A stretch of 64,000 nucleotides of DNA from Streptomyces violaceusniger Tu 4113 (GCF_000147815.2 NC_015957.1:620001-684000); one strand, 5' to 3'; positions 35,209 through 44,904 are shown, counted from the stretch's first letter. Notes: a model not told the origin generated them from the letters alone. Made by a program: numbers and translations.

Positions 35209-36054
35209 GTGAACGCATCGTCGATCGCACGCGGACTGGGTTCGGCAGCGCGCACACGCACCCCACGCCAGGCGGGCAGCCGGGCCATCGAGGCGGCGGC
35301 CCGCTGGGGGCTGGCCACCCGGGGGGTGCTCTATCTGCTCATCGGCGTCCTGGCGCTGCGCATCGCCTTGGGCGACCGCGGCGAGCAGGCCGACCGGGGC
35401 GGGGCGCTCCAGGTCCTCGCCCAGCAGCCGTTCGGCGCGGCGCTGGTCTGGGCGGTCGGCATCGGGCTGGTCTGCATGGCGCTGTGGCGGCTGTCCGAGG
35501 CGGTCTTCGGGGCCGCGGGGCCGGATGGGGGCGCGGTACGCAAGCGGCTGGCGGGGGCGGCCCGCGCGGTCTTCTACGGCGTCGTCGCGTACTCCGTGCT
35601 CTCCTTCGCCACCGGTGAGCAGGGCAGCGGCTCCAGCGACCGCCAGTCCCAGGACGTGACGGCCCGCACGCTCGACCTGCCGTACGGCCGGTGGCTGGTC
35701 GCCGCCGGCGGGACCGCGGTGGCAGCGGCCGGGGTGTGGATCGCGGTACGGGCGCTGCGGCGCGCCTTCCGCAAGCACCTCAAGGTGGGCGCGATGTCCC
35801 GGCGGACGCGGCGGGCCGTGGAGGCGCTGGGGGTCTGCGGCGGGGTGGCCCGCGGGGCCGTGTTCGCGGTGGCGGGCGGCTTCGCGCTCTCGGCCGCCGT
35901 GCGCTACGACCCGGGCAAGGCGAAGGGTATCGACGACACCCTGCGGACCTTCGCCGGGACGGCGGCGGGGCCGTGGCTGCTGATGGCGGTGGCACTGGGG
36001 CTGGCGCTCTTCGGGGTGTTCTCGTTCGCGATGGCCCGGTGGCGCCGGGTCTGA
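35209..36054 (+). CDS. DUF1206 multi-spanning membrane protein
   Basis: 281 residues from the GTG at 35209, chosen because GGAGG lies five bases upstream; the ATG at 35185 has none. Six hydrophobic segments in three pairs, each starting with a basic turn and a pattern like RGVLYLLIGVLALR, ARAVFYGVVAYSVL and ARGAVFAVAGGFAL: the triple repeat of DUF1206. Function unknown. Confidence 0.85.
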   Translation: MNASSIARGLGSAARTRTPRQAGSRAIEAAARWGLATRGVLYLLIGVLALRIALGDRGEQADRGGALQVLAQQPFGAALVWAVGIGLVCMALWRLSEAVFGAAGPDGGAVRKRLAGAARAVFYGVVAYSVLSFATGEQGSGSSDRQSQDVTARTLDLPYGRWLVAAGGTAVAAAGVWIAVRALRRAFRKHLKVGAMSRRTRRAVEALGVCGGVARGAVFAVAGGFALSAAVRYDPGKAKGIDDTLRTFAGTAAGPWLLMAVALGLALFGVFSFAMARWRRV

Positions 36055-36307
36055 GCGCGCTGCATGTGCCCGGGCGCTCGGGCCTGGCTCTGTCTGTGCT
36101 CGTGGGGCCGGACCTGAGCGCGATCCCTGTGCCAGGGGGCTCGGGTTCGGCCTCCTTGTCGCGTGCCGGGTGGCACCGGGCCCGATCTCGCCGCCTGCCC
36201 CTCTGTCCCCGGCGCCGGGCCCCCGCCCCCGCGCCTCGCGCGTGTCGCACGGATGTGCCCCGTAAGGCGGTCTTCCCCGGGGTTCCGGGCGCCGGGACCA
36301 TCGGACG

Positions 36308-36799
36308 ATGCCGACCCTCAAGCCCCGCCTGCCGACCATGAAGCCCCGCGTCCGTATCGCCGCCATAGGGGCGGCCTTCGCCCTCGCCGCCGCCACCCCC
36401 GTCGCCGCGTACGCCGCGCTGGACGACCCGCCCGCCGTCGCGACCTCAGGCGGCGCCGTGGACCGGGGTAAGCCCTACGTCGAGACCCGGCTCTTCTTCG
36501 GCACCGAGCGCCCCGACGGCGGGCCGCCCGTCACCGAGAAGCGGTTCCTGGCCTTCGTGGACCGGCAGATCACCCCGCGCTTCCCCTCCGGCCTGACGAT
36601 CCACGACGGCCGGGGGCAGTGGCGGGACCAGAACGGGACGATCGAGCGGGAGCGCTCGTACGAGGTGATCCTGCTCTACCCGAGGTCCGAGGCCCCGACG
36701 CAGGACCCGCGGATCGAACGGATCCGGACGGCGTACGAGCGGCAGTACGCCCAGGAGTCCGTGGCCCGGGCCGACGCACCGGCCCGGGTGGACTTCTGA
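36308..36799 (+). CDS. Secreted DUF3574 protein
   Basis: 163 residues. Signal peptide: basic start, hydrophobic IAAIGAAFALAAATPVAAYA. The mature part contains VETRLFFGTERPDGG and VTEKRFLAFVDRQITPRFP, typical of DUF3574. The internal ATG at 36338 is an equally good start and would give a shorter signal peptide. Function unknown. Confidence 0.8.
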   Translation: MPTLKPRLPTMKPRVRIAAIGAAFALAAATPVAAYAALDDPPAVATSGGAVDRGKPYVETRLFFGTERPDGGPPVTEKRFLAFVDRQITPRFPSGLTIHDGRGQWRDQNGTIERERSYEVILLYPRSEAPTQDPRIERIRTAYERQYAQESVARADAPARVDF

Positions 36800-36849
36800 G
36801 CCATCGGGCCGGAGCCGACCACTCCGGCCACCCCGACCGCCCCCGCGTC

Positions 36850-37518
36850 TCAGCCCCGCTCGGCGGCCACCGCCGCCACCGCCTCCGCCACCGGCGTGTC
36901 GCCGTTGATCAGCTCCAGCGTGCGGCCCGCCGTACGGGGCTCGTCCAGGAGGGCGGCCAGGACCGCCGCCACATCGTCGCGGGTGATCTCGCCCCGGCCC
37001 GTGTGTTCGGCCAGCTTCACCCGGCCCGTGCCCGGGTCGTTCGTCAGCCGGCCCGGGCGCAGCACCGTCCAGTCGAGGCCGTCCCGGGCGCGGATGTCGT
37101 CGTCCGCCGCGGCCTTGGCGCGCAGATAGGCGGCGAAGACCGGGTCGGTGTCCGGCGGTGGCTCGTGGGACGCGCCCATCGAGGAGATGATCAGGAACCG
37201 GCGGGCCCCGGCCCGCTCGGCCGCGTCCGCGAAGAGCACCGCGGACCGGTGGTCGACGGTCTCCTTACGGGCGGCACCGCTGCCGGGGCCCGCACCCGCC
37301 GCGAAGACGGCCGCGTCCGCGCCCTCCAGATGCTTGACCACGTCCTCCAGCGAGGCCGACTCGAGGTCGCAGACGACGGGTTCGGTGCCCGACGCCAGCA
37401 GGTCGCCCGCCTGTTCCGGCTTGCGGATGATGCCCGCCACTTCGTCTCCGCGCGCGGTGAGCAAGTGCTCCAGCCGCAGCGCGATCTGTCCATGTCCACC
37501 AGCGATGACAATGCGCAT
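36850..37518 (-). CDS. NAD(P)-binding atypical SDR-type protein
   Basis: 222 residues. Nucleotide-binding loop MRIVIAGGHGQIALRLEHLL at the N-terminus, Rossmann order retained (VVCDLESASLEDVVKHL, AAVFAAGAG, RFLIISSMGA). The catalytic YxxxK of classical SDRs appears only as YLRAKAAAD in the right region. NAD(P)H-binding family of flavin reductase or NmrA type; substrate unknown. Confidence 0.86.
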   Translation of the reverse strand: MRIVIAGGHGQIALRLEHLLTARGDEVAGIIRKPEQAGDLLASGTEPVVCDLESASLEDVVKHLEGADAAVFAAGAGPGSGAARKETVDHRSAVLFADAAERAGARRFLIISSMGASHEPPPDTDPVFAAYLRAKAAADDDIRARDGLDWTVLRPGRLTNDPGTGRVKLAEHTGRGEITRDDVAAVLAALLDEPRTAGRTLELINGDTPVAEAVAAVAAERG

Positions 37519-37542
37519 GATCCCGACCGTACGCCGTGCGGC

Positions 37543-38820
37543 CTACTGTTGCTCGCCGCCGCTCTGCGACCGCGCCTGCCGGGGCAGGTCCAGCGCCACC
37601 GCGGCCGCCGAGTCGCAGTACTCCCGCACCGCGCTGGTACGGGCCACCACCCGGCCCCGGTGCACCACGACCCTGCTGTACGCGAGCGAGAGCACCCCCG
37701 CGAGCCCGTCCCCGCGCACCGCGAGCAGCTCCGCCGGGAAACCGGCCTCCACCCGCACGTCGGCCAGCCCCATGGCGGCCCGCGCCCGCCCGCACACCGC
37801 CTCGTACGCCTCCTGTGGCCGCAGCTCGCCCCGGGACGCCAGCAGAAAGGCGGCCTCCAGAGGATCGCCCCGGCCCACCGGATTGACCGCGTCCCGCAGC
37901 GCCCCGCTGCCCGCGGCCACCCGGACGCCCGCGGCGCGCAACAGCCGCACCGGCGCGCAGGCGCAGGGGCGCGCTCCTCGCATCCCCTGGCGCTCCAGCC
38001 CGGCGCAGTCGCCCTGGGGGAGGCAGACGACGGTCACCCCGGCCGCCGCCAGCCGCTCGGCGATCCTCCCCGCGCTCTCCAGGGGCAGCCGGGACAGCCC
38101 GCCGCAGGGGCCGATGGTGACGCCCGGCCGCAGGCCCCCGGCCATCGCCGCGAGCCGGGCGAGGCGGGCCGGGTCGTCACCGTCCGTATGCAGATCGACG
38201 GCGCAGCCGTGGCGGGCGGCGAGGTCGAGGACGGCCTCGGCGTGGCCGGTCGGATCCGGGTCGAGGTCGGGGCAGCCGCCGATGACCGCCGCGCCCATCT
38301 CCACCGCGTCCCGCAGCATCGCCAGACCGTCCGCCCCGGCGGCGCCGGTCAGCACCCGGGGCACCGCCACCGCGCTCAGCTCCGTGAGCCCGCGCAGGGT
38401 CCGGCCGGCCTCCAGGACCGCCTCCAGGGAGTGCAGCCCGTGCACCCCGCCGATGCGGACATGGGTGCGCAGCGCGGTCGCCCCGTGGCCGAGCTGGAGC
38501 AGCGCGGCCTCGACGGTACGGCGCTGGATGTCCACGGGGGCGTACGGGACCGGGCCCGCCATGTCGGCCGTAAGGGCGGTGTCGCAGTGGGCGTGGGGTT
38601 CGGCGGGGGCGGGCAGCAGCAGATAGCCGCCGAGGTCCAGCCGGGTGCCGGGGACGAGGCTGCCCGCCGTGCCCACGGCCTCGATCCGTCCGCCGCTGAG
38701 CCGGACGTCCACGGTGCGCCCGTCGGCGAGCCGGACGCCGCCGAGCACCAGAGCGGTGGGCTCGGGGCCCGCGCCGCCGTTCCTGGGCGGCTGCTGAGGC
38801 TGCTGCTGGCTCTCGGGCAT
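37543..38820 (-). CDS. Cytosine-deaminase-like amidohydrolase, probably catalytically impaired
   Basis: 425 residues from the ATG at 38820. The fold and order match cytosine deaminase: the HxH pair is kept (H76, H78 in EPHAHCD) and the third metal His appears in DLHTDGDD (H211). But the glutamate expected after it is missing (G214), the HxT segment reads TIGPCGGLS with cysteine or glycine in place of histidine, and the Asp expected before RDxxNPxG reads SGALRD. The stretch NPVGRGDPLEAAFLL is otherwise family-typical. See findings. Confidence 0.8.
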   Translation of the reverse strand: MPESQQQPQQPPRNGGAGPEPTALVLGGVRLADGRTVDVRLSGGRIEAVGTAGSLVPGTRLDLGGYLLLPAPAEPHAHCDTALTADMAGPVPYAPVDIQRRTVEAALLQLGHGATALRTHVRIGGVHGLHSLEAVLEAGRTLRGLTELSAVAVPRVLTGAAGADGLAMLRDAVEMGAAVIGGCPDLDPDPTGHAEAVLDLAARHGCAVDLHTDGDDPARLARLAAMAGGLRPGVTIGPCGGLSRLPLESAGRIAERLAAAGVTVVCLPQGDCAGLERQGMRGARPCACAPVRLLRAAGVRVAAGSGALRDAVNPVGRGDPLEAAFLLASRGELRPQEAYEAVCGRARAAMGLADVRVEAGFPAELLAVRGDGLAGVLSLAYSRVVVHRGRVVARTSAVREYCDSAAAVALDLPRQARSQSGGEQQ

Positions 38821-39143
38821 CGCACTCCTGGGATTCGCAGGGCGTGCGCGGGGCGCACAGGGGCGCGCGACGGTTGCGTGACGAGGGCGGTGGCGGTGAC
38901 GCCAGGGCGCCACGGGTACGCGCCTCGCACGCGAGGGGTAAGGCGACGAGCAACGCGCCGGGCACGCGTCGGATGCGTGCGCAGCCAAGATCACGCGGGT
39001 GCGATCCGAAGCCTAGGACGCGGTGGGGGCGGCTTCGCGGAGGAGCCGAATAGTCGTACCGGTGTGGTGCCTGAGCCCAGGGTGACGAGGGGGCGATACG
39101 GATTTCACCTTCGGCGGCCGACCGTGTAATGTCTTCATCGCTC
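38821..39143. other. Intergenic region before the tRNA pair
   Basis: 323 bp with no gene I can support. TGTAAT at 39125-39130 is a possible -10 element for tRNA-Thr; no clear -35 match. Confidence 0.4.
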
Positions 39144-39216
39144 GCCCCAATAGCTCAGTCGGCAGAGCGTCTCCATGGTAAGGAGAAGGTCTACGGTTCG
39201 ATTCCGTATTGGGGCT
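39144..39216 (+). tRNA. tRNA-Thr (anticodon GGU)
   Basis: 73 nt. Acceptor GCCCCAA / TTGGGGC, anticodon loop ATGGTAA with GGT at positions 34-36, T arm with GGTTCGATTCC. No encoded CCA. Confidence 0.95.
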
Positions 39217-39276
39217 CTGATGTGTGAGGTTTCCCGTTCGGCTACGCTGTGTCGAGCGGGGAGTCACTCGCATCAC

Positions 39277-39349
39277 AGCGGTGTAGCTCAGTCGGTAGAG
39301 CAAGCGGCTCATAATCGCTGTGTCACCGGTTCAAGTCCGGTCACCGCTA
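39277..39349 (+). tRNA. tRNA-Met (anticodon CAU)
   Basis: 73 nt. Acceptor AGCGGTG / CACCGCT, anticodon loop CTCATAA, T arm CCGGTTCAAGTCCGG. A paired first base pair (A-U) points to the elongator rather than initiator type. Confidence 0.94.
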
Positions 39350-39435
39350 CTGACAGTAGCCGATTGCGGGGTCGGTCCTTCGATCGGCTACTCTTTCTGT
39401 GTTAACCCTTTATCAGTTCGTCAAGGAGCACTCAC

Positions 39436-39600
39436 GTGGCTGCCACCGACGTCCGCCCGAAGATCACGCTGGCCTGCGTGGAGTGCAAGGAGCGGAACTA
39501 CATCACCAAGAAGAATCGGCGCAACGACCCGGATCGTCTTGAGATCAAGAAGCACTGCCCGCGTTGCAACGCGCACACCGCGCACCGTGAGACGCGATAG
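39436..39600 (+). CDS. rpmG: 50S ribosomal protein L33
   Basis: 54 residues from the GTG at 39436, with AAGGAG eight bases upstream. Both CxxC pairs are present (CVEC and CPRC), so this is the zinc-binding form. Follows the two tRNA genes; the order rpmG, MaoC pair, tRNA-Trp, secE is shared with mycobacteria. Confidence 0.95.
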   Translation: MAATDVRPKITLACVECKERNYITKKNRRNDPDRLEIKKHCPRCNAHTAHRETR

Positions 39601-39615
39601 CAATAAGCTCTCATT

Positions 39616-39648
39616 CGAGGCCGCCCCCACTCGCGGGGGGCGGCCTCG
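39616..39648 (+). terminator. Terminator after rpmG
   Basis: Perfect 13-bp arms CGAGGCCGCCCCC (39616-39628) and complement (39636-39648), followed by TTTCGTT. Confidence 0.85.
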
Positions 39649-39684
39649 TTTCGTTGGTAATTCAATCGCAGGAGGTGTGCGCCG

Positions 39685-40155
39685 ATGGCGCTCGACCAGT
39701 CCTTCGTGGGGCGGACCTACCCGCCCATCGCGGCCTACGAGGTCGGCCGGGAGAAGATCCGGGAATTCGCCGAGTCCCTGGGTGACACCAATCCGGTCTA
39801 CACCGACCCCGAGGCGGCCAGGGCCCTCGGCTACCCCGACGTGATCGCCCCGCCGACGTTCATTTTCACGATCACCTTCAAGGCGGCCGGGAAGCAGGTT
39901 GTCGAGGACCCGCAACTGGGGCTGGACTACAGCCGGGTGGTCCACGGCGACCAGCGGTTCGAGTACACCCGCCCGGTCCGCGCGGGGGACCACCTGTCGG
40001 TCACCTCGATCATCGACTCGATCAAGTCGCTGGCCGGCAACGACATCCTGTCCGTCCGCGGTGAGGTCCACGACGAGGCGGGTGATCATGTAGCGACGTC
40101 GTTCACGACGCTGGTGGCCCGCGCCGCCGACGCAGAGGTGGAGGAGAGCAGATGA
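39685..40155 (+). CDS. MaoC-like hot-dog protein, HadA type (non-catalytic partner)
   Basis: 156 residues. The segment LGDTNPVYTDPEAARALGYP is the place of the hydratase motif but has no catalytic His, as in mycobacterial HadA, the substrate-binding half of the (3R)-hydroxyacyl-ACP dehydratase. Overlaps the next gene (ATGA), so a heterodimer with it is expected. Confidence 0.85.
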   Translation: MALDQSFVGRTYPPIAAYEVGREKIREFAESLGDTNPVYTDPEAARALGYPDVIAPPTFIFTITFKAAGKQVVEDPQLGLDYSRVVHGDQRFEYTRPVRAGDHLSVTSIIDSIKSLAGNDILSVRGEVHDEAGDHVATSFTTLVARAADAEVEESR

Positions 40156-40589
40156 CGACGGCCAAGATCTCGTACGACTCCGTGGAGGTCGGCACCGAGG
40201 TGCCGATGCGCGAGTTCCGGGTGAACCGCGCCGACCTCGTGCGGTACGCGGGCGCGTCGGGCGACTTCAACCCGATCCACTGGAACGAGAAGTTCGCCAA
40301 GGAGGTCGGCCTCCCCGACGTCATCGCGCACGGCGCCTACACCATGGCCCAGGCGGCCCGCGTGGTGACCGAGTGGGCCGGCGACCCCGGCGCCCTCATC
40401 GAGTACGGCGTCCGCTTCACCAGGCCGGTCGTGGTCCCCAACGACGACAAGGGCGCGCTCATCGAGATCGGCGCCAAGGTCACCGCCAAGCTGGACGACG
40501 AGGCCCGTACGGTGCGCCTCGACATCACGGCGACCAGCGCCGGGCAGAAGGTGCTGGGCCGGGCCCGCGCCGTGGTACGGCTCGTCTGA
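40152..40589 (+). CDS. MaoC-like dehydratase, HadB type (catalytic subunit)
   Basis: 145 residues. The hydratase-2 motif is intact: GASGDFNPIHWNEKFAKEVG with catalytic Asp and His, followed by LPDVIAHGAYTM. Expected to dehydrate 3-hydroxyacyl thioesters in fatty acid elongation together with the preceding protein. No HadC-like gene follows, unlike mycobacteria. Confidence 0.87.
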   Translation: MTTAKISYDSVEVGTEVPMREFRVNRADLVRYAGASGDFNPIHWNEKFAKEVGLPDVIAHGAYTMAQAARVVTEWAGDPGALIEYGVRFTRPVVVPNDDKGALIEIGAKVTAKLDDEARTVRLDITATSAGQKVLGRARAVVRLV

Positions 40590-40753
40590 GCCCTCGACCG
40601 CGCCCGAGCGGCCCCCCGGCGGATGAGAGCACGCCACAGCGTGTGAAGCCCGCCTGAGCCCCTTACGGGCCGCACGCCCCGTCGGCCCCCGGACTCCCCA
40701 CACCGGGGGCGGCCACCCCAGGGCCCCAGAGGCGCCCCCGTACTCTTGAGCGC

Positions 40754-41809
40754 GTGCAGGAACTCCACGACGCCCCTCTCGCGCCCCTCACCACCTTCCG
40801 CCTGGGCGGACCGGCCAACCGGCTGATCACGGCCACGACCGACGACGAGATCATCGCCGCGGTCCGGGCGGCCGACGCGGCCGGGACCCCGCTGCTGGTG
40901 ATCGGCGGCGGCAGCAATCTGGTCATCGCCGACAAGGGCTTCGACGGCACCGCCCTGCAGATCGCGACCAGTGGCTTCACGCTCGACGGCACCCGCCTGG
41001 AGCTCGCCGCGGGCGAGAACTGGTCGGACGCCGTGGCCCGTACGGTCCGGGCGGGGCTCGCGGGCATCGAATGCCTCGCCGGAATCCCCGGCTCCGCGGG
41101 GGCCACGCCGATACAGAACGTCGGCGCCTACGGCCAGGAGGTCTCCACCACGATCACCGAGGTGATCGCCTACGACCGCCGCGCCGACGAGGTCGTCACG
41201 ATCCCGAACGCCGACTGCGCCTTCTCCTACCGCCACAGCCGCTTCAAGGCCGACCCCGAGCGCCATGTGGTGCTCCGGGTCCGCTTCGAGCTGGAGGACG
41301 CGGGCGGCCTCTCCGCGCCCGTCCGGTACGCCGAGACCGCGCGGGTGCTCGGCGTCGAGGTGGGGGACCGGGTGCCGGCCGCCGTCGCCCGCGAGACCGT
41401 CCTGGGACTGCGCGCGGGCAAGGGCATGGTGCTCGACGCGGGGGACCACGACACCTGGTCCGCGGGGTCGTTCTTCACCAACCCGGTGCTCACCGAGGAC
41501 GCCTACGCCGCCTTCCAGGCCCGCGTCGCCGACCGCCTGGGCCCGGACACCGCGCCGCCCGCCTTCCCGGCGGGCGACGGCCTGATCAAGACCTCCGCGG
41601 CCTGGCTGATCGACAAGGCGGGCTTCACCAAGGGCTACGGCACCGGCCCGGCCCGGATCTCCACCAAGCACACGCTCGCCCTCACCAACCGGGGCGAGGC
41701 CACGACCGAGGATCTGCTGGCGCTGGCCCGCGAGGTGGTGGCGGGGGTCGAGGGGGCGTTCGGGGTCCGGCTGGTCAACGAGCCGGTGACGGTCGGCGTG
41801 AGTCTCTGA
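40754..41809 (+). CDS. murB: UDP-N-acetylenolpyruvoylglucosamine reductase
   Basis: 351 residues from the GTG at 40754. FAD-binding VIGGGSNLVIADKGF, then GIPGSAGATPIQNVGAYGQE, the active-site YRHSRFK, serine in SAGSFFTNPV and a C-terminal glutamate in LVNEPVTVG. Reduces enolpyruvyl-UDP-GlcNAc to UDP-MurNAc in peptidoglycan synthesis. Type I enzyme by length and motifs. Confidence 0.93.
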   Translation: MQELHDAPLAPLTTFRLGGPANRLITATTDDEIIAAVRAADAAGTPLLVIGGGSNLVIADKGFDGTALQIATSGFTLDGTRLELAAGENWSDAVARTVRAGLAGIECLAGIPGSAGATPIQNVGAYGQEVSTTITEVIAYDRRADEVVTIPNADCAFSYRHSRFKADPERHVVLRVRFELEDAGGLSAPVRYAETARVLGVEVGDRVPAAVARETVLGLRAGKGMVLDAGDHDTWSAGSFFTNPVLTEDAYAAFQARVADRLGPDTAPPAFPAGDGLIKTSAAWLIDKAGFTKGYGTGPARISTKHTLALTNRGEATTEDLLALAREVVAGVEGAFGVRLVNEPVTVGVSL

Positions 41810-41841
41810 GGTCGCCTTACGGATTTCCGTAGGTAAGGGGC

Positions 41842-41863
41842 CACTTCCGGATATCCGGAGGTG
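41842..41863. terminator. Shared terminator between murB and add
   Basis: CACTTCCGGAT and ATCCGGAGGTG form a near-perfect palindrome at 41842-41863 between converging genes; a weaker one (CTTACGGA...) precedes it at about 41815. Confidence 0.55.
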
Positions 41864-41864
41864 C

Positions 41865-42878
41865 TCAGCCCGCCAGCCAGTCGTCGATCCCCGCCAGCAT
41901 CCGCTGCCGCACCTCCTCCGGCGCGGCCGACCCGCGCACCGACTGCCGTGCCAGCTCGGCCAGTTCGGCGTCCGTAAAGCCGTGGTGCTCGCGCACCAGC
42001 TCGTACTGCGCCGCCAGCCGGGAGCCGAAGAGCAGCGGGTCGTCCGCCCCGAGCGCCATCGGCACCCCCGCGTCGTAGAGCGTCCGCAGCGGGACGTCCT
42101 CCGGCTTCTCGTAGACCCCGAGCGCCACGTTCGACGACGGACAGACCTCGCAGGTCACCTCGCGCTCGGCGAGCTTGGCGACCAGCCGTGGGTCCTCCGC
42201 CGCGCGCACCCCGTGGCCGACCCGGGCCGCGCCGAGGTCGTCCAGGCAGTCCCGCACGCTGCCGGAGCCCGACAGCTCGCCGCCGTGCGGCGCGGCCAGC
42301 AGCCCGCCCTCCCGGGCGATGGCGAAGGCCCGGTCGAAGTCGCGGGCGAATCCGCGCCGCTCGTCGTTGGAGAGGCCGAAGCCGACCACGCCGCGGTCCG
42401 CGTAGCGCACCGCGAGCCGGGCCAGGGTGCGGGCCTCCAGCGGATGCTTCATGCGGTTGGCGGCGACCAGCACCCTGATCCCCAGCCCGGTGTCCGCGGA
42501 GGCGCTCTCGACCGCGTCCAGGATGACCTCCATCGCCGGGATCAGCCCGCCCAGACGGGGGGCGTACGAGGTGGGGTCGACCTGGATCTCCAGCCACTGG
42601 GCCCCGTCCCGCACGTCCTCCTGGGCCGCCTCGCGCACCAGCCGCCGGATGTCGTCGGCGTCCCGCAGGCAGGATCGTGCGATGTCGTACAGCCGCTGGA
42701 AGCGGAACCAGCCGCGCTCATCGGTGGCCCGCAACTTCGGCGGCTCACCGCCGCTCAGTGCCTCGGGCAGGTGGACGCCGTACTTGTCGGCGAGTTCCAG
42801 GAGGGTCGCGGGGCGCATGGAGCCGGTGAAGTGAAGATGCAGATGCGCTTTGGGGAGCAGGTGTACATCGCGTGCCAT
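41865..42878 (-). CDS. add: Adenosine deaminase
   Basis: 337 residues from the ATG at 42878; GTG at 42896 in frame is an alternative because GGAG lies directly against the ATG. Metal site HLHLHFTGSMRP, HGGELSGSGSV (usual HAGE), CPSSNVALG and the catalytic GADDPLLFG. Converts adenosine to inosine in purine salvage. The HGGE variant suggests the substrate should be confirmed (related enzymes deaminate other 6-aminopurine compounds). Confidence 0.88.
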   Translation of the reverse strand: MARDVHLLPKAHLHLHFTGSMRPATLLELADKYGVHLPEALSGGEPPKLRATDERGWFRFQRLYDIARSCLRDADDIRRLVREAAQEDVRDGAQWLEIQVDPTSYAPRLGGLIPAMEVILDAVESASADTGLGIRVLVAANRMKHPLEARTLARLAVRYADRGVVGFGLSNDERRGFARDFDRAFAIAREGGLLAAPHGGELSGSGSVRDCLDDLGAARVGHGVRAAEDPRLVAKLAEREVTCEVCPSSNVALGVYEKPEDVPLRTLYDAGVPMALGADDPLLFGSRLAAQYELVREHHGFTDAELAELARQSVRGSAAPEEVRQRMLAGIDDWLAG

Positions 42879-42950
42879 CTCCAGATACTGCCGCACGACC
42901 GGACCCGCCGGTACCGCTTTCCCCGAACGGGGCGGTGCACGCATGAGGAA

Positions 42951-42980
42951 GGGCCGGATCCGCCCCGCGGATTCCGGCCC
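42951..42980 (-). terminator. Hairpin after the aminotransferase gene
   Basis: GGGCCGGATCCG (42951-42962) and CGGATTCCGGCCC (42968-42980), one-base bulge. Confidence 0.65.
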
Positions 42981-43010
42981 GTTTCCCTACGCGCGTGCGA
43001 CCCGCGCGCC

Positions 43011-44249
43011 TTACGCGCTCGCCTCGCCCAGCAGCTTCTGCAGCCGGGAGACGCCCTCGACGAGGTCCTCGTCGCCCAGCGCGTACGACAGCCGCAGATA
43101 GCCCGGGGTGCCGAAGGCCTCCCCCGGCACCACCGCGACCTCGGCCTCCTCCAGGATCAGCTCCGCCAGCTCGACGCTGGTCCGCGGCCGCTTGCCGCGG
43201 ATCTCCTGGCCGAGCAACCCCTTGACCGAGGGGTAGACGTAGAAGGCGCCCTCCGGCTCCGGGCACTCGACGCCGTCGATCTCGTTCAGCATCCGCACGA
43301 TGGTGCGGCGGCGGCGGTCGAACGCCTCGCGCATCGTGGCCACGGCGTCGAGGTCGCCGGAGACGGCGGTCAGCGCGGCGACCTGAGCGACATTGCTCAC
43401 ATTCGAGGTGGCGTGCGACTGCAGGTTGGTCGCGGCCTTGATGACGTCCTTGGGGCCGATGACCCAGCCCACCCGCCAGCCGGTCATCGCGTACGTCTTC
43501 GCGACACCGTTGACCACGATGCACTTGTCGCGCAGCTCGGGCACCACGACCGGCAGCGAGTGGAACTTGGCGTCGCCGTAGACCAGGTGCTCGTAGATCT
43601 CGTCGGTCAGCACCCACAGCCCGTGCTCGGCGGCCCAGCGGCCGACCTCCTCGATCTGCTCACGGCTGTAGACCGCGCCGGTGGGGTTCGAGGGGGAGAC
43701 GAAGAGCAGCACCTTGGTGTGCTCGGTGCGGGCCGCTTCGAGCTGCTCGACGGAGACGCGGTAGCCGGTCGTCTCGTCGGCGACGACCTCCACCGGGACA
43801 CCGCCGGCCAGCCGGATCGACTCCGGGTAGGTGGTCCAGTAGGGCGCGGGGACGATGACCTCGTCGCCCGGGTCCAGGATCGCGGCGAACGCCTCGTAGA
43901 TCGCCTGCTTGCCGCCGTTGGTCACCAGGACCTGGGCCGCCTCGACCTCGTACCCGCTGTCGCGCAGCGTCTTCGCGGCGATCGCGGCCTTGAGCTCGGG
44001 GAGCCCGCCGGCCGGCGTGTAGCGGTGGTACTTCGGATCGCGGCAGGCCGCCGCCGCGGCGTCGACGACGTAGTCGGGCGTGGGGAAGTCGGGCTCACCG
44101 GCGCCGAAGCCGATCACCGGACGGCCGGCGGCCTTGAGGGCCTTGGCCTTGGCGTCGACGGCGAGGGTCGCGGACTCGGAGATCGAGCCGATCCGGGCCG
44201 ATACCCGCCGGTCGGTCGGGGACTGTACGGGGGGAGTAGCAGCGGTCAT
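43011..44249 (-). CDS. aspC: Pyridoxal-phosphate aminotransferase, class I (aspartate aminotransferase type)
   Basis: 412 residues. Fold type [42 protein letters not shown], the PLP lysine in [17 protein letters not shown] and the substrate Arg in [12 protein letters not shown]. Subgroup I-gamma aspartate/prephenate aminotransferase. Divergent from the tRNA-Trp/secE unit. Confidence 0.9.
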   Translation of the reverse strand: MTAATPPVQSPTDRRVSARIGSISESATLAVDAKAKALKAAGRPVIGFGAGEPDFPTPDYVVDAAAAACRDPKYHRYTPAGGLPELKAAIAAKTLRDSGYEVEAAQVLVTNGGKQAIYEAFAAILDPGDEVIVPAPYWTTYPESIRLAGGVPVEVVADETTGYRVSVEQLEAARTEHTKVLLFVSPSNPTGAVYSREQIEEVGRWAAEHGLWVLTDEIYEHLVYGDAKFHSLPVVVPELRDKCIVVNGVAKTYAMTGWRVGWVIGPKDVIKAATNLQSHATSNVSNVAQVAALTAVSGDLDAVATMREAFDRRRRTIVRMLNEIDGVECPEPEGAFYVYPSVKGLLGQEIRGKRPRTSVELAELILEEAEVAVVPGEAFGTPGYLRLSYALGDEDLVEGVSRLQKLLGEASA

Positions 44250-44430
44250 AGATGCATCGTCGCAGACGGGCGAAATGGGTGGCACACGGGTTTGCGGAGA
44301 CTTCGCGCGCTTCTCGTTCGACGCCCGGCCGCCAAGCACGTACACTCAACCGTCGTTGGCCGATCAACAGCCGCATCCGACCGCACACTCCGTGCAGCCG
44401 GATGTATGCGGTAGGTTGGTGGTGCCGCGA

Positions 44431-44503
44431 AGGGTCGTAGCTCAATTGGTAGAGCACTGGTCTCCAAAACCAGCGGTTGGGGGTTCAAGTCCCTCCGGCC
44501 CTG
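44431..44503 (+). tRNA. tRNA-Trp (anticodon CCA)
   Basis: 73 nt. Acceptor AGGGTCG / CGGCCCT with one G-U, anticodon loop CTCCAAA, T arm GGGGGTTCAAGTCCCTC. Immediately upstream of secE, as in other actinobacteria. Confidence 0.95.
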
Positions 44504-44610
44504 CTACACGCACTTTGATCAGGGTGCGTGCATGCGTACGCAAGGACAAGCACCGCTGTGCGGCCGGGCCGGACGCGGCACGGCCACGACCCGGATTCAG
44601 GTGAGGACGA

Positions 44611-44904
44611 GTGACGGAAGCCCTTGGCTCCACCGCGACGCCTGAGAGCGGTCGTCCCGATGAGGACGAGGTGGCGACCAAGCGGGGTCGCCGTGGTGGC
44701 AAGCGCGCGAAGAAGGGGCCCTTCGGCCGCCTCGCGCTCTTCTACCGCCAGATCATCGCTGAGCTGCGGAAGGTCGTCTGGCCGACCCGCGGTCAGCTGT
44801 CGACGTACACCAGTGTGGTGATCGTTTTCGTCCTCATCATGATCGGCATCGTGACCGTGATTGACTATGGGTTCAACAACGCCATCAAGTACGTCTTTGG
44901 CTGA
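44611..44904 (+). CDS. secE: Preprotein translocase subunit SecE
   Basis: 97 residues from the GTG at 44611. Basic N-terminal region, amphipathic FYRQIIAELRKVVWPTRGQL (the SecE signature) and one C-terminal membrane helix. Completes the SecYEG channel. Followed by nusG in the usual order. Confidence 0.95.
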   Translation: MTEALGSTATPESGRPDEDEVATKRGRRGGKRAKKGPFGRLALFYRQIIAELRKVVWPTRGQLSTYTSVVIVFVLIMIGIVTVIDYGFNNAIKYVFG

